This document shows positions 1 to 11,134 of a stretch of DNA of 64,000 nucleotides, piece by piece. Each line of letters opens with the position of its first letter. The stretch's first letter is position 1. The notes beneath the pieces were generated by a model. The model was given only the letters and a program-made list of their open reading frames with translations. It was not told where the DNA came from and did no database searches. Origin of the DNA: Amphiduros pacificus (taxonomy: Eukaryota; Annelida; Polychaeta; Phyllodocida; Hesionidae). The stretch covers positions 32,060,904 to 32,124,903 of the forward strand of contig OX439004.1 in the NCBI GenBank assembly GCA_949316495.1, read 5' to 3'. A program made the translations under genes and the position numbers.

Positions 1-2990
1 GCCATAAGCCCATGGGGTAGATGATGCCTAGCCTAAGGCCAAATGATATGTACTGAATTGTGAGATGGTTATTGCTGTTTTGAGTTATGTCTTGCAAGGC
101 GTTTAGCAAATTGCAGCTCATGTCTTGTGGTGTCCCTAATGTAATCCATGTATGCGTTAGATTGCCATTGGCCCAGCATAGCTACTTTCCACCTCTGCCA
201 GTTACCAGTACCTGCTTGGGTGGCTGCCCCACTTCTTAAACTGTGACTGGAATAACTGGTTGAGGCTCGGCCAGTGCTACTGGCTAGGCCCCTAATGGTT
301 TTATTGTACATGTGTTTTGATATCGGAGTTCCAGATGGGGATACAAATAAAGGGCTGTCCCCTGGCAACTGGCCTGTACTGGCCCTTAAGGTGAGATAGT
401 CCCACATGCAACAAGGGGCACATACATCCTTTTCGGAGCATCCTATAACTTTCCTGGTCCCATCTATCCTGGTTTTTGTACGTTTAATGGTGAAACTCAT
501 GTTTCTTTGTGATTGATTAAACTTGATCTGGGATACAATGTAGTACTATGATACCTTACATTGACTACTAATGTATTATCTTTTAGTCGGATATGACCTG
601 CTTTACAAATGATAGCTTGTTAGCTTGCGAGCTGAGTTTTAGCTTGATACACATATATATATATACATTTTAGATAAAACAAGATTACATTGATATTCTT
701 GATTACCTAGATCACACATAATGTGTAAGTATGCGTTATATTACAGATTAACCAATTATTGTAGCATTACAGACCTTTCACTACAGACCTTTCATTAATT
801 ATGAGATGTCACGTACAGTAGAGTTTTTAAAAGTATTTCAAAAGGCACATGTTCTGAACTGCCTTAATTCCTTAACTTATGTTTTTTTCTATTACTGAGA
901 CTGAAACGGTATATATTTATTACGATATTTACGTCTGTCAATTGTCCAGATATATGGTGATAGATGAATTATTAATTATAAAAGAAATTTATGTGAATGT
1001 CATGATCAATATGGACGTCATGATATGTGTTAGTAGGTACACAATGAAAGGTCATGATGTGGTGTGTGTGCTGGAATATAAATAGGATAGTTATGTAATG
1101 TTGTTTAGAGTCTTGTGTACCTGTCAAAATAGAGGGTCAGAGCGATCCTGAATTTTAACAGCATTGCAGACCTAAATATGCTCATGTTCATGTTCAACCA
1201 CTTCAGAAAATGAAGTGTCATCATGTTGATATTCAGATCAATTTTCATGTGTCACAACAGGCACCAGCCAATCATATTCTTGGAAATCATGACACTTTAT
1301 TGTGGTAATGACACAAAAATACATTGTACCTCAAGATATCATAGTATGTAAAGGTTCTGTAAACATCATAATGCATATTAATAACAATTATTTTTACAAT
1401 ACATAATTTCAATGCTTCGTTATTCTTATATTTAGTATCCATACATATATTAATATTGAGCGTATTGAGACAAGCCTAGGGTGCATGTGCTACCCTCCAA
1501 CACATTAGTGTAACTCGAAACGTCCAGGTATTAAGTCATGTATCGTGAGTGATGCTGGTCATGGTTGATTATTCCTTGTGTGTGACTCTCATATATTAAT
1601 ACTGCGCGTTGATTAGAAAACAAGCCTAGGGTGTGGTTAGTGACCCTGAAACACCATTAGTGAACTTGTTAAACATCCAGGCATTAAACGTCATATATGA
1701 TAGGCATTGCTGGGGGTCATTGTTGGGTCTGCATTGGGCATGACCTGACGGAACCTGGTCATATCCAATCTGCTGAGGGAATCTGCTGCTGCATTGTACA
1801 ATGTGCCTATATGGAATGCTTTATATTGGATTCTTTATATACTGGTATATAGGTAAAGAGCTCGCACAAGGTTCATTAGGTATGGGTCCTTTGACTTAGC
1901 ATCGTTGATACAGTAGCAGACAGCTATGTTGTCGATGTTCATAACCACCTTTCTTCCTGTTAGCTGTGGGATGAATGTGGCTATAGCTATGACCACAGCT
2001 GCTAGTTCCCGCCAGGCTATGGTCATGTTTTTCATCCAGTGATTTGGATTGTGACACGCACCTAACCCAATGTCAAATGCGCCAGTGAATAGGATTTCAG
2101 CTTCTGCCATTGACCACTCAGCGGGGAACCAACATATGCCGTTGTGCAAACTCAGGCAACGTTGCCACTACTCCAGATCGGCTCGTGCCTCGTGGGTCAA
2201 TCTGATTTTGTAATGTAAATGTTTTGCCCTTGTTGCTAAATGGTTGAGGCGTTTTGTGAACATTTTCCCATCAGCTACTACTTTGGAGCGAAATATTAGT
2301 TTTCCTATTATTGAAAGTAGTTCCCTTTTTGTCTCATATTTCCTGCCTGATAATCGATCTAGTTCTTGTGTGATATCTGTAATTCTTTCCTGTGATATAC
2401 TTAATTGTTCTTTAACTTTATCTATCACTATTCCTAAGAATTCTATTCTCTGAGTAGGCATACATGGCATACTGTTTTTTTCTCCTGAATTTCGAAACCT
2501 GATGCTTCACATATATTAACTATTGTGTCCAGTGATCTTTTATAGCCAGCTACAGTGGGTGACAGAGAAATTATGTCCTCCAAATAATGGGTCGTGTCGG
2601 CTGCTGTACCATTCTTCTTATACATGAAATCCAGGCCCAGAACAAAATTGTCCAATAATTTGGGTGCACTGGTCAAACCAAATGGTAAACAGGCCATATT
2701 GCCTAATGCTTTTTGAGTCAGGCCACGAGAAGCCTATCAGCTGTCTATCCTCTGGGGCGACATTGAGGCTCTGAAATGCAGAGGCCAGGTCCGTTTTCCC
2801 CATCCAGGCCCCCTTATATTTTTGAGCAAGTTTTACTGCGTCTAAAACTGTTGCATATTTAAGGGAATATTGACTTGCGTCTATGCCTTCGTTAATTGCC
2901 CTGCCAGGGGGCCATGATAGGTCATGTATTATCCTAACCTTGCCCCCTTCCTTTTTGGTATGGCCTTTCTTATGCCTTATACAATTCAGG
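1..2990 (-). mobile_element. DIRS-type (tyrosine-recombinase) retroelement, broken, runs off the left edge
   Basis: Fossil retroelement read on the minus strand. Parts in element order are a reverse transcriptase region (about 2803-2170, with LPFGLTSAP and a YLDD-like YLED box), an RNase H-like region (about 2149-1835) and a tyrosine recombinase C-terminal domain (500-69, with the HSLRSG motif). RT and RNase H followed by a tyrosine recombinase instead of a DDE integrase is the layout of the DIRS/Ngaro order. The element is interrupted by several breaks and looks inactive and fairly old. The left end lies outside the window and the right end, near 2990, is a guess from where recognisable coding stops. 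Confidence 0.8.
1447..1725. repeat. Two diverged tandem copies of a ~145-bp unit between the RNase H and recombinase regions
   Basis: Copy one starts near 1447 and copy two near 1591. Both share the ordered blocks ATATTAAT, ACAAGCCTAGGGTG, CATTAGTG and CATCCAGGCATTA or close variants. They lie in the non-coding part of the DIRS-type element. Elements of this order carry split direct repeats, so these may be element structure rather than a chance duplication. That reading is inference. Confidence 0.55.
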
Positions 2991-5120
2991 CCATTTCATT
3001 TTTACGTTTTGGGCTTATGGGCACTTTTATAAATCTGTTATAATATATAATGTGTAACATATTCATCATATCTCAAGAGTGCCTCGATGACACTATTCCA
3101 GAGATCGTATATTTGCATAAAGAATAATGACTCAAAAAGAATTGACTCGTGACCGAGGGCATCAAATGAAAACTACTATTTCTATGTTCCTATATGATGC
3201 AAGTACTGCAAATCCATGTACTTTACTGAGGTTCACTCCCTTCTGTCATGGCTTGAAGAGTCATGCAAATGGTTCATAAAGGATGGTAACAGAACATTCA
3301 TGTACATGAAGTTCACGCTTTCAGAATGACCACATAATACGACCTTAATTGAAATAATGCAAACTTTGCATTTTGCAACATGAATTACATCTAATAAACA
3401 ACTGAACTTTCTTGGAATAATGAGAAGCAGCTAACGTTCCTGAAGAAGTAAATTTCACTAAAATGAGTCATTTGAAAATCGGGGGAATATATTTAAAGAA
3501 AAAGAAAAAAAGATCATTGATCACCAAGGACATTTTCATTAACACCCACTACGTAAGGCAGGCTACTTTCAACAATCTTGGCAGCCACAATCACAATTGA
3601 CTGGTACTAGTTAGTCTTCCCCAATTCAAATTAACTTATATTAGCGCACAAGGTGTGGGTACAGGTAAACAAAGAAATTCTTTTAGCAAACACATACTTC
3701 AATATAAACTGTTAATACACAAATTGAGAATTTAACGTGTTGAAATTATGTTCACATGATTGACCATTGCCATATATATTTTCTGCTTATAAGAAAACAA
3801 CATTTGAGATAGATGACAGTTCTATAGTTAAAACTAACGGTATTATCTAAAGATATTATCAAAACCCTTTTCTTTCATGTTTAAAAAGACATGAAAGAAA
3901 GAGTTTTTGAAAATATCTTAGCGTTAGTTTTAACTATTCTATACTTACATATCTTCTTGTTTCTTCACAATCTGAATCCCACGGACGATGAGGACGTGAT
4001 ATTGTCCAACAACAAATTATGAAGTAAACAAATACAAGTGTAATCATACAAAGAGGTGTAGTTCTATTCCTCAATGCTATCAGAATACTTGACAAAGCTT
4101 TGCTCAGAACCAAACCAATTAATTACAGCTATTGTATTATAAAATGTAAGAAATCGAAGAGGACACCGATTGTTGTAAGGAGAAAAACGTTTTCAATTTG
4201 TCACATATTGGCTACAAGTTGTTTTCATTTTTCTAGCATTCTCTCTCATATCAGCATATATTGAGGCACTACATGACAACATCCTTAAAAGGATTTGTTA
4301 CTATAATTGAGTTATACGACGCATATACAAAAAGGTTGGCTAATTCCTATTTGGCAATATGTACACTTCCGGTTGTGTAAATCATTGTGGTACCACCCAT
4401 TCGAGTACCTTCTATTAATAGTAGACAGGCCAAGTCCAAAAAATGTTTTTTGTGCACCAAGCTATTTTAAATCCAAATTACATTTTGGTAATACATTTGT
4501 GAGCAAACAACCGAGTTTACAAACAATCTATTTTAATGTCGTTAATTTCAATGTTATCAATTTTAATCTTAACTTGGAAATAGTACATGTACAAAGTTAG
4601 CATGTATTTTGACATATTTTAGATTAATTGACCTTTTGACCTTTGACCTCCATTAAATCATATTACATATACTTTATAATATTATGTTTATCATCAACAT
4701 AACATTTCTTTTGGTATCAAACCACATTATAACAGCTTACATACACTATATCCAAGTTGTGATACCTTTTTTATACATATCCCTATCGTTTGCATCTATT
4801 TCAGACATATTTCAGATTTTGGAAATTTGGCACAATGTGACTGCATTTCGAAAGATAAAAATCCGTTGTTTGTGAAAAAAGAATATCTGCTCTCGAAGTT
4901 CCCTGGCAGGCTTTTCGGATTTGATCTGCCTCCTATAATAAGCTTTCGGTAAAAGGTCAGATATAGAAACCTACTTCCGTACAATTATCTTGAGATCTCA
5001 GTCAGGAATCCTTACATAAGCACAATCAAGTCCGGCATAGGCAGTTGACATCAAATAGGATATTACCATGGAGAAGAACTACAAGTCATTCATCTTAGCA
5101 AAAATTTCAAGGCTTGGGAT
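2990..5120. other. Non-coding stretch, no gene seen
   Basis: AT-rich sequence with only short chance ORFs. It holds one clear hairpin (listed separately at 3824-3937). No splice-supported exon, RNA gene or coding similarity was recognised. Confidence 0.5.
3824..3937. repeat. Long imperfect hairpin (foldback/MITE-like)
   Basis: The left arm starts ATAGTTAAAACTAACG and ends TTTCTTTCATGT. The right arm starts ACATGAAAGAAAG and ends CGTTAGTTTTAACTAT. Arms of roughly 50-57 bp flank a loop of about 8 bases, with a few mismatches and one small insertion. It encodes nothing. It may be a miniature inverted-repeat element, but no target duplication was confirmed. Confidence 0.7.
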
Positions 5121-5127
5121 ATGATAC

Positions 5128-6091
5128 TCGTGTATAAGACGACTCGTGTATAATACGACCCTCCAAACTTGAGGTTATTTTGCTTGAAAAGACCAATTTC
5201 CGAATATAAGACGAGTTGGTGGCTCTGCTACCATTCAAGCTTGGCGGCCATTTTAAAAGTGAAACGTAAATATGCTTACGATACAAGGTCTTAACGGTCT
5301 TATATGCGAATATTTACGGTATGTTCATATTTTTGAAATAACGGATATCGGATGTAGCGGATCGATTTTAATTTCGTTTTAAATGATGAATAAAGGTATT
5401 TACCCAATATTATCTCAAATTCGCTTTGCAGGTCAAGAACAGAACAAAACCATCTATTCCTTTTACATGTATTATGCAATACCAGCGTGAAAGCATTTCT
5501 GTCAAAACGGGAAGACACGACTCAAAGAAGTGGAAACAATGACAAAATACAAAACTGTGAACGCTGATAATTGGAATCAGTGAAAACAAAGTCCAAACAA
5601 AGCGTTTCGAAATAATAGACCTCGGACGTAGTGGATCGATTTTAATCGCTTTTGAATGATAAATAAAGGTATTTATCCAATATTATCACATATTATGCTT
5701 CGCGGGTCGAGAATTTCTCAAGATCGCCATTTTGAAAGGTGGGAGAGGTTCTTGTTTTTGGCACGAAAACGATCGTTAACTGGCATTGAAATATTAATAT
5801 ATTGCGCAATTATGGATGGTTTTGTTCTATTTTCGACCTGCAAAGCATAAGTTACGATAATATTGGGTAAATACCTTAATATATCATTTAAAACGCAATT
5901 AAATCGATCCACTATGTCCGATATTCGTTATTTCGAAAATATGAATGTTCGTAAATAAAACTTGTAGTGCCATAATTTTTTGGCGTAAATCCTCGTCCAC
6001 AGATTGCTCTCGTGTATAAGACAACCCCCCAAACATTAACTCAGGATTTGTGTACAAAAACCTCGTCTTATACATGGTCATTTACGGTACA
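5128..6091. repeat. Composite of nested short repeats, probably decayed non-autonomous DNA elements
   Basis: The block is bounded by related segments with CTCGTGTATAAGAC and TTTACGGTA (about 5128-5320 and 6008-6091). Inside lie three copies of a ~130-bp unit containing GGATCGATTTTAAT and AAAGGTATTTA-CCAATATTAT. Two are on the plus strand (about 5320-5470 and 5605-5730) and one is inverted (about 5808-5960). It has no coding capacity. The GTATAAGAC-rich ends resemble MITE termini common in animals, but the superfamily is not identified. Confidence 0.55.
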
Positions 6092-6170
6092 TTACATACA
6101 AAATGTTTATTTATAAATGGTATTCAATGTTATTCAGGTCCAAGATTATCTTCAGTATACACATATACAA

Positions 6171-6793
6171 ATAACCCTCAATACTTCCACTACACCCAGA
6201 GTTGTCAATGTTCAGGATCTACTTCCTGTTTCTAATCACTTTTGATCATAATTTCTCAAATATTTGGCCTATCAACATGCAAAATACAAATTTTCCAGAT
6301 TCAAAATTATTTAGATATTTTCAATCACATCTAATTTCACATAATGAATAAATGAAAACAAAATCTTTTGGAGTAAAGTAAGAAATGGTATGATATTCTG
6401 ATGCTACATAAAATTCTAGGTAATTTTGATTTCTCAAATAAAATTAATCACACAATGATTAAGTGGGTAAAAGTCACTTGAAAAAGGGGCGGGGCCTAAA
6501 ATCATATTTAATTCAAGCTTCGCCTACTATTTTGAATGAAAACTTTGGATTTTGAGTTTCTGTAAAATTAAAAAATCACATATTTTAATGAGGTAAAGAT
6601 GCTAGTTAAAGCGTGTGACCAGACTAAAAAAATACATTTTTCTGAATTGAATTCTTTTGAGCTTTCCAAAGGTGTATCAAACATGCTGATTGGTACTTTT
6701 GAAACTGTGATCAAAAAGTCCTTTGATCAATTTTAACAATCCCCAAAACTGAAGAGTTCACCAACCAAAAGTATGGAGAGCTGTGCCTGTGTG
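6171..6793 (+). repeat. Dispersed repeat, copy 1 of a ~0.62-0.66-kb non-coding family
   Basis: From ATAACCCTCAATACTTCCAC to GAGAGCTGTGCCTGTGTG this stretch matches 37664-38325 in the same order and orientation, with small indels. Shared blocks include the TTGATCATAATTTCTC region, a GGGGCGG-GCCT patch and AACATGCTGATTGG. No ORF and no terminal inverted repeats are seen. The family is unknown. Confidence 0.7.
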
Positions 6794-7463
6794 GTATGGA
6801 AGTATTTGCTTAATGACTGGTTATTAAATGCCTTGTGGTATCATATCTATTTGGTAATGCAAAGGAAAGATCCCAAGTCACACATAGAAAACAGAAGGGC
6901 ATTGGGATTCATTAACAGGATTCTATCTGGTCTGATATAGCCTAAATAAACATAACCTACAAATGGCCCAAGTACAATTTCATATTTCTGTGAGACATAC
7001 AGGTCTATATTTGTAACACTATGAATTCATGATGTTATGATTATAGATTAATTCTTACTTCTTACATCTGTTATCCATGATCATGTTATACTTTCATTTT
7101 CGTGGAAATTTGCTAGAGTAATGATTTTCACTAAAAATAAATCCGGAAGCATCAAAACAATATATTTCTCAAAGAATAAGCCATACATTTTGATCGATTA
7201 GACATTTTATTTTATTTTTATTACTAAATAACACAAATACTACAAAACGTAACACATAATTGAGCACACTTGATTATTTATTTTTTATTATTGAGCTTCC
7301 AAATTGACAAAGTTTAGAATAAATGTCAAAGGTCAAATAAATGTTTTCTTCCGGTGTTCCTTAATGGATTATTTTGTTTACCAGTTCATCAATTATCACC
7401 CATTGATTATGTGTGATTTCCGCTTGAAATTACAAAGAAGCAAATAGGTTTGATTTATGTTTG
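6794..7463. other. Downstream flank of the GPCR gene, nothing recognised
   Basis: AT-rich non-coding sequence lying 3' of the minus-strand GPCR. It presumably includes its 3' UTR. No repeat or ORF of note was recognised. Confidence 0.4.
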
Positions 7464-8438
7464 TCAAATACAGAGAATCGGGTACAAAAGCTTAGTAAAC
7501 GCAATCTTGAAATTCTTCATTTTCCATACATAAATAACTGGATTCAGCCAAGTATTACAATAAAGGATCAATGAACTCATATCTGATATAATTCTTTTTG
7601 TATCATCTGCAATGTCAGGAGAGTCTAAGATAGGTATTGCAAGAAGTATGGGGATATAAGAAGCAAAATAGATTCCCAGCACCATAAGCAACATCTTAGT
7701 GACTTTCAATTGCACCCTGGTGGGTATATTTTCCTGTAAGGGACAGACCTCCCTCTGCTTTCTGACTGCAACAAAGGCGATATACACATACAACAAAATA
7801 GTGATGAGAGAAGCAACACAAAACTGCCCTAAAAATACAATGGAAAACACCACAGAAGAATGATACAATCGAGTGTCACACAATTCATTGTCTCCAAGAT
7901 TGTTATCAAAAATCATCAGAAAGAGAATATGAGAAATGAGAAAAGCCCAATATAGGACAAGAATGAACTTGACTCTGTCTTCTGTGACAATAGAATGGTA
8001 TCTCAAGGGGCGATATATAAAGATGAAATGTTCCACGGCGATAAAACAAGTGTTCCAATAATTTCCAACAACAGAGACATTGATAAGGAAAAGCATTATA
8101 GCGCAAAGGATCTTCCATTCCTTCTTGCCAATGTACAAATAAATAAACCATTCAATAGTAAGAGCACAAAAACCGTTTATAAGATCACACAAAGCTAGAT
8201 TACCAATGATAAGATTGGTTGTAGTCCAGAGATGATCAAACTTCCAGATAGACATCATGGTTAGGGTGTTCCCAAAAAGAGATAGTACACCCCAAACTAA
8301 CCTTAATCCAACATACAGTTTGGTAGTAGCAAGTATTGCGGTAACTTCATTGTTATCATTAAAAGTCGTACTGTTTTCTGTGACAACATCCATATTATTG
8401 GTAAGAAGGTCTAATAGAACTTTAGTAGGTTCCATCAT
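7464..8438 (-). CDS. Class A (rhodopsin-like) G protein-coupled receptor, single exon
   Basis: A 324-residue seven-helix membrane receptor encoded without introns. It is expected in the plasma membrane, coupling a ligand to a G protein. The extracellular N terminus carries an N-glycosylation site (N22-S-T). Class A landmarks are N57 in helix 1, the LALCD motif with D85 in helix 2, C112 at the top of helix 3 pairing with C187 in loop 2, W164 in helix 4, P263 in helix 6 and NPVIY (299-303) in helix 7. The DRY motif at the end of helix 3 reads E136-H-F, and the helix 6 CWxP box lacks the C and W. The C-terminal tail is very short. The start at 8438 is the first ATG and leaves a plausible N terminus. 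The ligand cannot be assigned; amine, peptide and orphan chemosensory receptors all remain possible. Confidence 0.85.
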   Translation of the reverse strand: MMEPTKVLLDLLTNNMDVVTENSTTFNDNNEVTAILATTKLYVGLRLVWGVLSLFGNTLTMMSIWKFDHLWTTTNLIIGNLALCDLINGFCALTIEWFIYLYIGKKEWKILCAIMLFLINVSVVGNYWNTCFIAVEHFIFIYRPLRYHSIVTEDRVKFILVLYWAFLISHILFLMIFDNNLGDNELCDTRLYHSSVVFSIVFLGQFCVASLITILLYVYIAFVAVRKQREVCPLQENIPTRVQLKVTKMLLMVLGIYFASYIPILLAIPILDSPDIADDTKRIISDMSSLILYCNTWLNPVIYVWKMKNFKIAFTKLLYPILCI

Positions 8439-8566
8439 AAGCAGGTGGAAATATAGATGTGCTCTTCACTGAAAACCCCAGACTAATGTCCAACCAATAA
8501 AACAATCATTTGTGATCTCAGCACAGACACATTTCTGATAATTTATCCGAATACACTTGTGTACGC

Positions 8567-8574
8567 TGACGTCA
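8567..8574. promoter_or_regulatory. Palindromic CRE-like site upstream of the GPCR
   Basis: A perfect TGACGTCA palindrome lies 129 bp upstream of the GPCR start codon. This is the full cAMP-response element bound by CREB/ATF-type factors. A promoter role is inference from position only. Confidence 0.3.
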
Positions 8575-9304
8575 AGACTACTTAGCATAATAAAAGCAGA
8601 GTAGATTTGGTACATGCTGGTGGTTCAGTTGTTTAGAAGTCTGCATTCTATGCTACATGTCAGGGGTCTCAAGTCCTGTTCGGACAAGTATTTAACCAAT
8701 GTCCTGGTCATGAAAGGTGCATATTTGCTTCCGAGTCATTTCTCACTCAAGTGCCTTCCGGTACTATTCGGCTGCATATCAAATGCCTCGATTATCGTGT
8801 CTATGTGATAATGCAAAGGAAATACTCTGAGTCATTCTTTAAAAGAAGTAGGACATTGACTCTCGGTGCCAGAATTCTATTTTATATCTGAATTAGGCAT
8901 TAATGTACTGAAATGAATTGATTTTAGATTTTATAAATAAAAATACACCAACTAATTTCAAAATATTTCAGTAATAATCAAGAGATTTTGCACTTAGCAT
9001 TGCTTGGCAGTCTCTCTCAAGACCGGTGCTACTAGCACAATTGGGATAGAAAGAATCTCTGCCTTATACGTGATATTAGTCACTGGGGGGATACTGGATT
9101 CGGTAACTGCAGTTACCGAATCAAAATGGCAGACCCTGCACCAGGTCAGAAATCTCAGCAGCTTGTTTTGAGGGGTATATTGCATACTGTGCCACTGTTC
9201 TGTGTTCCTTGTTAGAGATAAAAGCAATATAATAATATCTCCTGCAACAGGTAGGCAGGACAATGGATTAAATGTCTGATTTGGGCCATGTTGTTTTGTC
9301 TTGA

Positions 9305-9370
9305 GATTCGGTAACTATGATCAGTGTATGTCTTAAGATTCGGTAACTAGGGTGTCATGATTTGGTAACT
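9305..9370 (+). repeat. Left subterminal cluster of the 12-mer GATTCGGTAACT
   Basis: Three copies at 9305-9316, 9337-9348 and 9359-9370 (the last with one mismatch), all in the same orientation. Arrays of this kind in DNA transposons usually act as transposase binding sites. Confidence 0.75.
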
Positions 9371-11049
9371 GTGTTGTGGGTCCTCACTTATTAGATGCTT
9401 ATTGAATACAATCATCATTGCTTATCACTGAGAGTGACCTGATCTTAGAATATGTCTGAGCATCCCATTTTCTTGGATTGTTATTTTACTTTAAACACAT
9501 AATTAAGTACTTTACTATCCCAAAATAATTTCAGGTTATGAGATCATATATAGATCTATCAATCAGCAGGTTCATGCATTCAGCATAATCGATATGCATG
9601 CCATTAAATTGTGGGGCAGAGAAGTGTACAACATATAACACATGGTTCACAAGTTTATTTTGTTTCATTTGACACATATTTCAGTAGCTGAAAACATGGA
9701 TGCCAAAGAAGCAAATTTAGTAAGTATTTGAGATAAATCTTGATAATTTAATCTTTTGTTTCCTGTACCACACCATTTCAATTCAGTTGTATTTGAATGA
9801 TCACTTGTTGTATGTTGTCACAAGCTTTAATGCTTTGATATTACCAGAGCACCATGGAATCTTTGCATCAAGTAGATGGTATGTATACATGTAGATACTC
9901 CTAGGATAGCCCCAGCTGGAGCTGTATGGGATTGATCAATTTGCAACTTGAGACTACATCTACATCTATAAGTTTACTCGGCAAAACCAAATGGCATCCC
10001 AACAAGAGAGCACGGTTGCACTAAGGGGTGCAGCTGGTACACACCAGCTGCTTGTTGCTAACCTTTATACTCTGGCAAGGGAGTTTCTGAAGGATGCCGA
10101 GCTACCTGTTTCCAATGTAGTTAAATTGAGGGGAAAGTTTATTCCAGTCAGTCACTGTCCTTGGAAAATAGCTGTATTTATAAGGGTCACAGCTTGTCAC
10201 AATTTCGATATAGTGATTTCCATGTAGGAGCTGATTTCATTTTGACATGTTCTGGAAGTTAGTTTCAAAGCTATTTCAACATATATAGCCTTGTACAATA
10301 AAACTAGCCTCTATGTCCTTCACCTCCCTGCTAGTGAATCCCATTTTAGGTCTTCCAGGATTTTTGGTACAGTGCCTGTTTCTCTCTTCCAGTTGCCAGA
10401 CACAAATCTAGCAGTTCCATCAGCAATGGACTGGATAACACATATGAAGTTCTCCTTTCTACCCTGCTGATCCATAAGATCAAGGACTTTCATTAATTTG
10501 TCAGTCAAAAATTTGCAAACTTCAGACTCTTTCAAATAATCCCCTGCTTAGGAATATACCTTTTGTCCTTTTTCTTTTTCAGGTGCATTATAATCAACAG
10601 TTTGTTCAGAACTAATAACTTCTCTTGATCTTTAGAATATTTTTTGTACCATTTGTTTAAATATATGGTTCACAGTTCTGCCCATATTTATTGATTATGA
10701 CATTGACTGTTTGGCCAAAGTTAACAGATCTATATATTTTGGTTTAGTGGTTTCATCTAATTCTTCTTTCCGAATGCTAAAAGGCAAATTCTGGTGGCTG
10801 GATTTAGCATGGTGGAATATATTTAGTTCTATTTTACCAGTTTTAGTGCAATGGTAACACATAAAGGCTGAAAAAGTGAGCATGTCATATTATAGTTACA
10901 GTTACAATGAACATTGCAACCACTGGATTGCAACACATCATACATACCTGCAGTCATTATACAGAGCATATTGTTCTGGTAACTTTACTATTATTGTTTG
11001 CTTATAAGTACACATTAACATTGATATTTTGTTGGCATACACATATGGC

Positions 11050-11134
11050 AGTTACCAAATCATTCAACAGTTACCGAATCATCCACATGGAGAAGACTAC
11101 AGTTACCGAATCATGCATGTACAGTTACCGAATC
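11050..11134 (-). repeat. Right subterminal cluster of the 12-mer, inverted
   Basis: Four copies of AGTTACCGAATC at 11050-11061 (one mismatch), 11069-11080, 11101-11112 and 11123-11134. All point opposite to the left cluster and so mirror it within the transposon. Confidence 0.75.

Noticed and set aside
879-1085. 68-codon frame next to the DIRS-type fossil
   Set aside because: No similarity to any element part; low-complexity Ile/Tyr/Val composition.
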